A DNA stretch of 64,000 nucleotides from positions 756,436 through 820,435 of the forward strand of contig NZ_JBHSAP010000007.1 in the NCBI RefSeq assembly GCF_042650125.1, written 5' to 3'. Every line of letters starts with the position of its first letter. The first letter of the stretch is position 1. The notes below the pieces were generated by a model that did no database searches, had not been told where the DNA came from, and worked only from the letters and a program-made list of their open reading frames with translations. This DNA is from Salinithrix halophila. Lineage in GTDB: Bacteria; Bacillota; Bacilli; Thermoactinomycetales; DSM-45169. Shown piece after piece: positions 62,247 through 64,000 of the stretch. A program made the translations under genes and the position numbers.

Positions 62247-62262
62247 ATGAACATATGTTCAT
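62247..62262. promoter_or_regulatory. ArsR/SmtB-type operator
   Basis: The perfect 16-base palindrome ATGAACATATGTTCAT, flanked by AT-rich bases, fits CzrA/SmtB-type sites (TGAACA-n-TGTTCA). It is about 40 bases before the czcD-like gene. No ArsR-family gene is visible in the window. Confidence 0.72.
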
Positions 62263-62380
62263 ATATAAATGGTAACGATTTACGAAATCTTTTTCAAGGA
62301 GAATATCCGAAATATCAGACCCAACCTCCTTAGATAACTACCCCATCAAATCCCTAATAAGGAACTTGTAGACCGACTTT

Positions 62381-62569
62381 CTAATTCAGAATACCCCAAT
62401 CCTGTGCACATGCCTCGCAAATCGTCGCACATACACCACAGATTTGTGTGGCGTACATGCTATTTCGAGATATATACCGAGAGGCGATGGAGCAAATCTC
62501 TGCACAGTTCTGGAGCATCTGAATGCAAGGTTGGTATTACTGAACATTGGTATTGACGAAGGTGGGCAT
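62381..62569 (-). pseudogene. remnant of a DUF326 four-helix copper-binding protein
   Basis: A minus-strand frame between 62536 and 62381 encodes PCIQMLQNCAEICSIASRY, then SMYATQICGVCATICEACAQ: seven Cys at the C-x6-C-x3-C and C-x2-C-x3-C-x2-C spacing of Csp/YhjQ (DUF326) proteins. A TAA at 62539 interrupts the frame after a short MPTFVNTNVQ segment, and the C-terminal Cys-rich helix is absent (the frame ends CAQDWGILN). The gene is therefore degraded at both ends. It lies in the same metal-related region as czcD and copA. Confidence 0.65.
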
Positions 62570-62684
62570 TCTCCTCCACCCCCTTCCCTCTAAAGTAAGG
62601 TTTGCTTCCCAGCTCCCACTTATTCTGGGTAAAGCGCTGGCCCCATCAGTTATATTGTGTTACCTTAAAATGACTCAGAATGGT

Positions 62685-62713
62685 TTGACAAATTGTAATG
62701 TTACATGAATAAA
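62685..62713 (+). promoter_or_regulatory. promoter of the small lipoprotein gene
   Basis: TTGACA and AATAAA with a 17-base spacer, just before AAAGGAG and the ATG at 62736. Confidence 0.55.
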
Positions 62714-62735
62714 CTTTATAAAGGAGTCTTAGGTA

Positions 62736-63077
62736 ATGAAAAAATATGGATTAGGAGTACTTATTCTACTAGTGTTTACAGGATGCGATAAGGTTGAGGG
62801 ATCATGGTTACTATATCCCAAAAACCAGTCAGGATGTTTTACTACCATGATTTTTCATGAAGACTGGGAAGCTGACAAATGGGTGGTATTTGTATCTAAA
62901 GCTCAAGTGGATTCCGTTACTCAGGGTCACTATTCGATGTTAGATGATAATAGAGTAAGGGTGGATTTATCAGGAAAAACGAAGATATATCGTTTTAGAC
63001 GCCCTGAGGAACGAAAACTTTTGTTAAAAGAGGAGGAAAATAACACGGAATGTCGATACGTCTATGATGGAAAGTAA
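62736..63077 (+). CDS. small putative lipoprotein
   Basis: 113 residues with a short signal and lipobox LVFTGC. The mature part is polar with Trp- and Tyr-rich stretches (DWEADKWVVF, CRYVYDGK) and two further Cys. AT-richer than its neighbours, with no known family. It may be an acquired gene. Confidence 0.62.
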   Translation: MKKYGLGVLILLVFTGCDKVEGSWLLYPKNQSGCFTTMIFHEDWEADKWVVFVSKAQVDSVTQGHYSMLDDNRVRVDLSGKTKIYRFRRPEERKLLLKEEENNTECRYVYDGK

Positions 63078-63308
63078 CATTGTGCATAAGTAGTGTAGAA
63101 GGCTGGCGCATTTTTAATTATTGGGACATGATCCAGTGATCAAGAAAAAGATAAAATAAAAAAGCCGGACGGAATTCTATCCCCATCCAACTTCAGTAGT
63201 TTCAAACCTGCTTTCATTCACGTTCCACTTTAATAATAATCTTCTTTTCGTTAGGGGTCGAGGTGAAGTTCCACCCGACCTTTTATGTACATCTACTCCT
63301 ACACCCCC

Positions 63309-63923
63309 TCACACCGCCAACGCCACTTTGTACCCCGAAAATTTCCGCACGTTCAGCACGCCCGTGTCCAGGATCAAATACTGTCCCTTGATGCCGATGA
63401 GCTTTCCTTCTACCTCGGGGTGCTTGTCCAGGTTCCAGGCCTTCACCTTCTCTGGAACGGAGAGGTGGGGATACCGGAAGCGGCGGATCTCCGTCTCCTT
63501 TAAGAGATGGGGACGGTGAACGTCCGGGATTTTATCGAGAAGCCCTTCCCGCACTTCCCTCAGATCGCGGTCGGCAATCTCGTTTTTCAGCATACGGCGC
63601 CAGTTGGTTTTATCCGTGAGGTATTGGGAGAGGTAGACTTCCAACTCACCGGCTGCTTTCCGGGTCGGCACTTCGGCGAGAGGTAGGGCAGCGACAGCAC
63701 CCTGATCCACCCAACGTTTGATAGCGTTGGTTTTCCGGGTAATGCCCACTTTAACATCACTGCTGATAGCCAGATAGACATAATGAGGCTGCATACAGTG
63801 GGACTCCCCGAAGGCGTTGTCACGGCAGGTGCCCTTGTCGTAATGGCACAATTCCGGTTTTACGATACAGAGGTCACACTCGGCCAGCTTTTTGAAACAA
63901 GGGTAACAATAGCCCTTAACTTC
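63309..63923 (-). pseudogene. DUF2797 protein, 5'-truncated
   Basis: The frame is open from just after a stop (TAA at 63926-63924) with no start codon: it reads GYCYPCFKKLAECDLC, then KPELCHYDKGTCR and CMQPHYVYLAISSDVKVGI. This is the DUF2797 zinc-Cys core followed by the GIY-YIG-like domain, but about 70 N-terminal residues usual in the family are missing; the DNA upstream encodes a different protein. The first in-frame start is a TTG after the Cys core. Either a truncated gene or a rearrangement. Confidence 0.7.
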
Positions 63924-64000
63924 TTATATGTATCCCGCCCTGAATTTTGGCCTTGGCCCACTCGTATTCACCCTTGGTGATCTCGCCTTTGTCTAATAGG
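63916..64000 (-). CDS. C-terminus of a SHOCT-like protein (window edge)
   Basis: 28 residues end here: LLDKGEITKGEYEWAKAK followed by IQGG and a short tail. LLDxGxITxxEYExxK matches the SHOCT domain, a short C-terminal motif found on oligomeric proteins. The rest lies outside the window. It overlaps the truncated DUF2797 frame by eight bases. Confidence 0.5.
   Translation of the reverse strand, partial: LLDKGEITKGEYEWAKAKIQGGIHIRS

Overview
The window reads as a chromosomal segment of a moderately GC-rich Gram-positive bacterium of the Bacillales. The protein repertoire is Bacillus-like: an aa3-type menaquinol oxidase, a pdhABCD-like cluster, ytqA/ytqB, yugI, udk, DUF1128 and DUF309 proteins, many lipobox lipoproteins and strong AGGAGG ribosome binding sites. 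GC content, frequent GTG/TTG starts and gene neighbourhoods suggest the Thermoactinomycetaceae, but no 16S gene is present, so the family is an inference.

Layout. 1-4.5 kb: the end of an rraA-like gene, an epimerase, a lipoprotein, a small membrane protein and a YhdH-type reductase. 4.7-8.6 kb: qoxABCD on the minus strand. 8.9-14.2 kb: a sodium/solute symporter with a small partner, then small housekeeping genes (HesB-like, YdcF, DUF2203, TatD, DUF309, DUF1128, thioesterase). 14.9-19.7 kb: the pyruvate dehydrogenase operon. 20-28.7 kb: a DUF6612 lipoprotein, a ferritin-like protein, the tRNA-modification pair ytqA/mnmM, nadE, two tandem membrane Ser/Thr kinases and an S1-domain protein. 28.9-40.3 kb: pckA, an M50-like membrane protein lacking the catalytic Glu, a stress protein with recent 120-bp repeats, a frameshifted SDR, udk, panE, a GNAT, gcvH with a redoxin, a peroxiredoxin and a secreted 5'-nucleotidase. 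41-48.7 kb: an SRAP protein, a pyruvate-oxidase-like enzyme, and the N-acetylglucosamine regulon (nagE divergent from nagA-nagB-nagR-SIS). 48.8-53 kb: a vitamin B12 uptake and adenosylation operon (btuF-btuC-btuD-pduO) behind a cobalamin riboswitch with its own terminator. 53-64 kb: a hydrolase, an IS200/IS605-derived element without transposase or TnpB, a YetF protein, copper ATPase copA with a CsoR-type operator inside its promoter, a Rieske oxygenase/MFS pair, a cation efflux gene with an ArsR-type palindrome, and an AT-richer stretch with decayed genes (a DUF326 copper-binding remnant and a 5'-truncated DUF2797 gene).

How it fits together. Central carbon and energy genes (pdh, pckA, qox, pyruvate oxidase-like) sit with small regulons whose control can be read from the DNA: B12 by riboswitch, GlcNAc by a GntR/HutC-type repressor with two palindromes, copper by a CsoR-like site, and divalent metals by an ArsR-like site. 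No rRNA, tRNA, CRISPR array or prophage was seen. The least explained parts are two structured 3'-region RNAs (after nadE and after udk), the orphan IS605-type element, and the tandem kinases with an unfamiliar extracytoplasmic domain.
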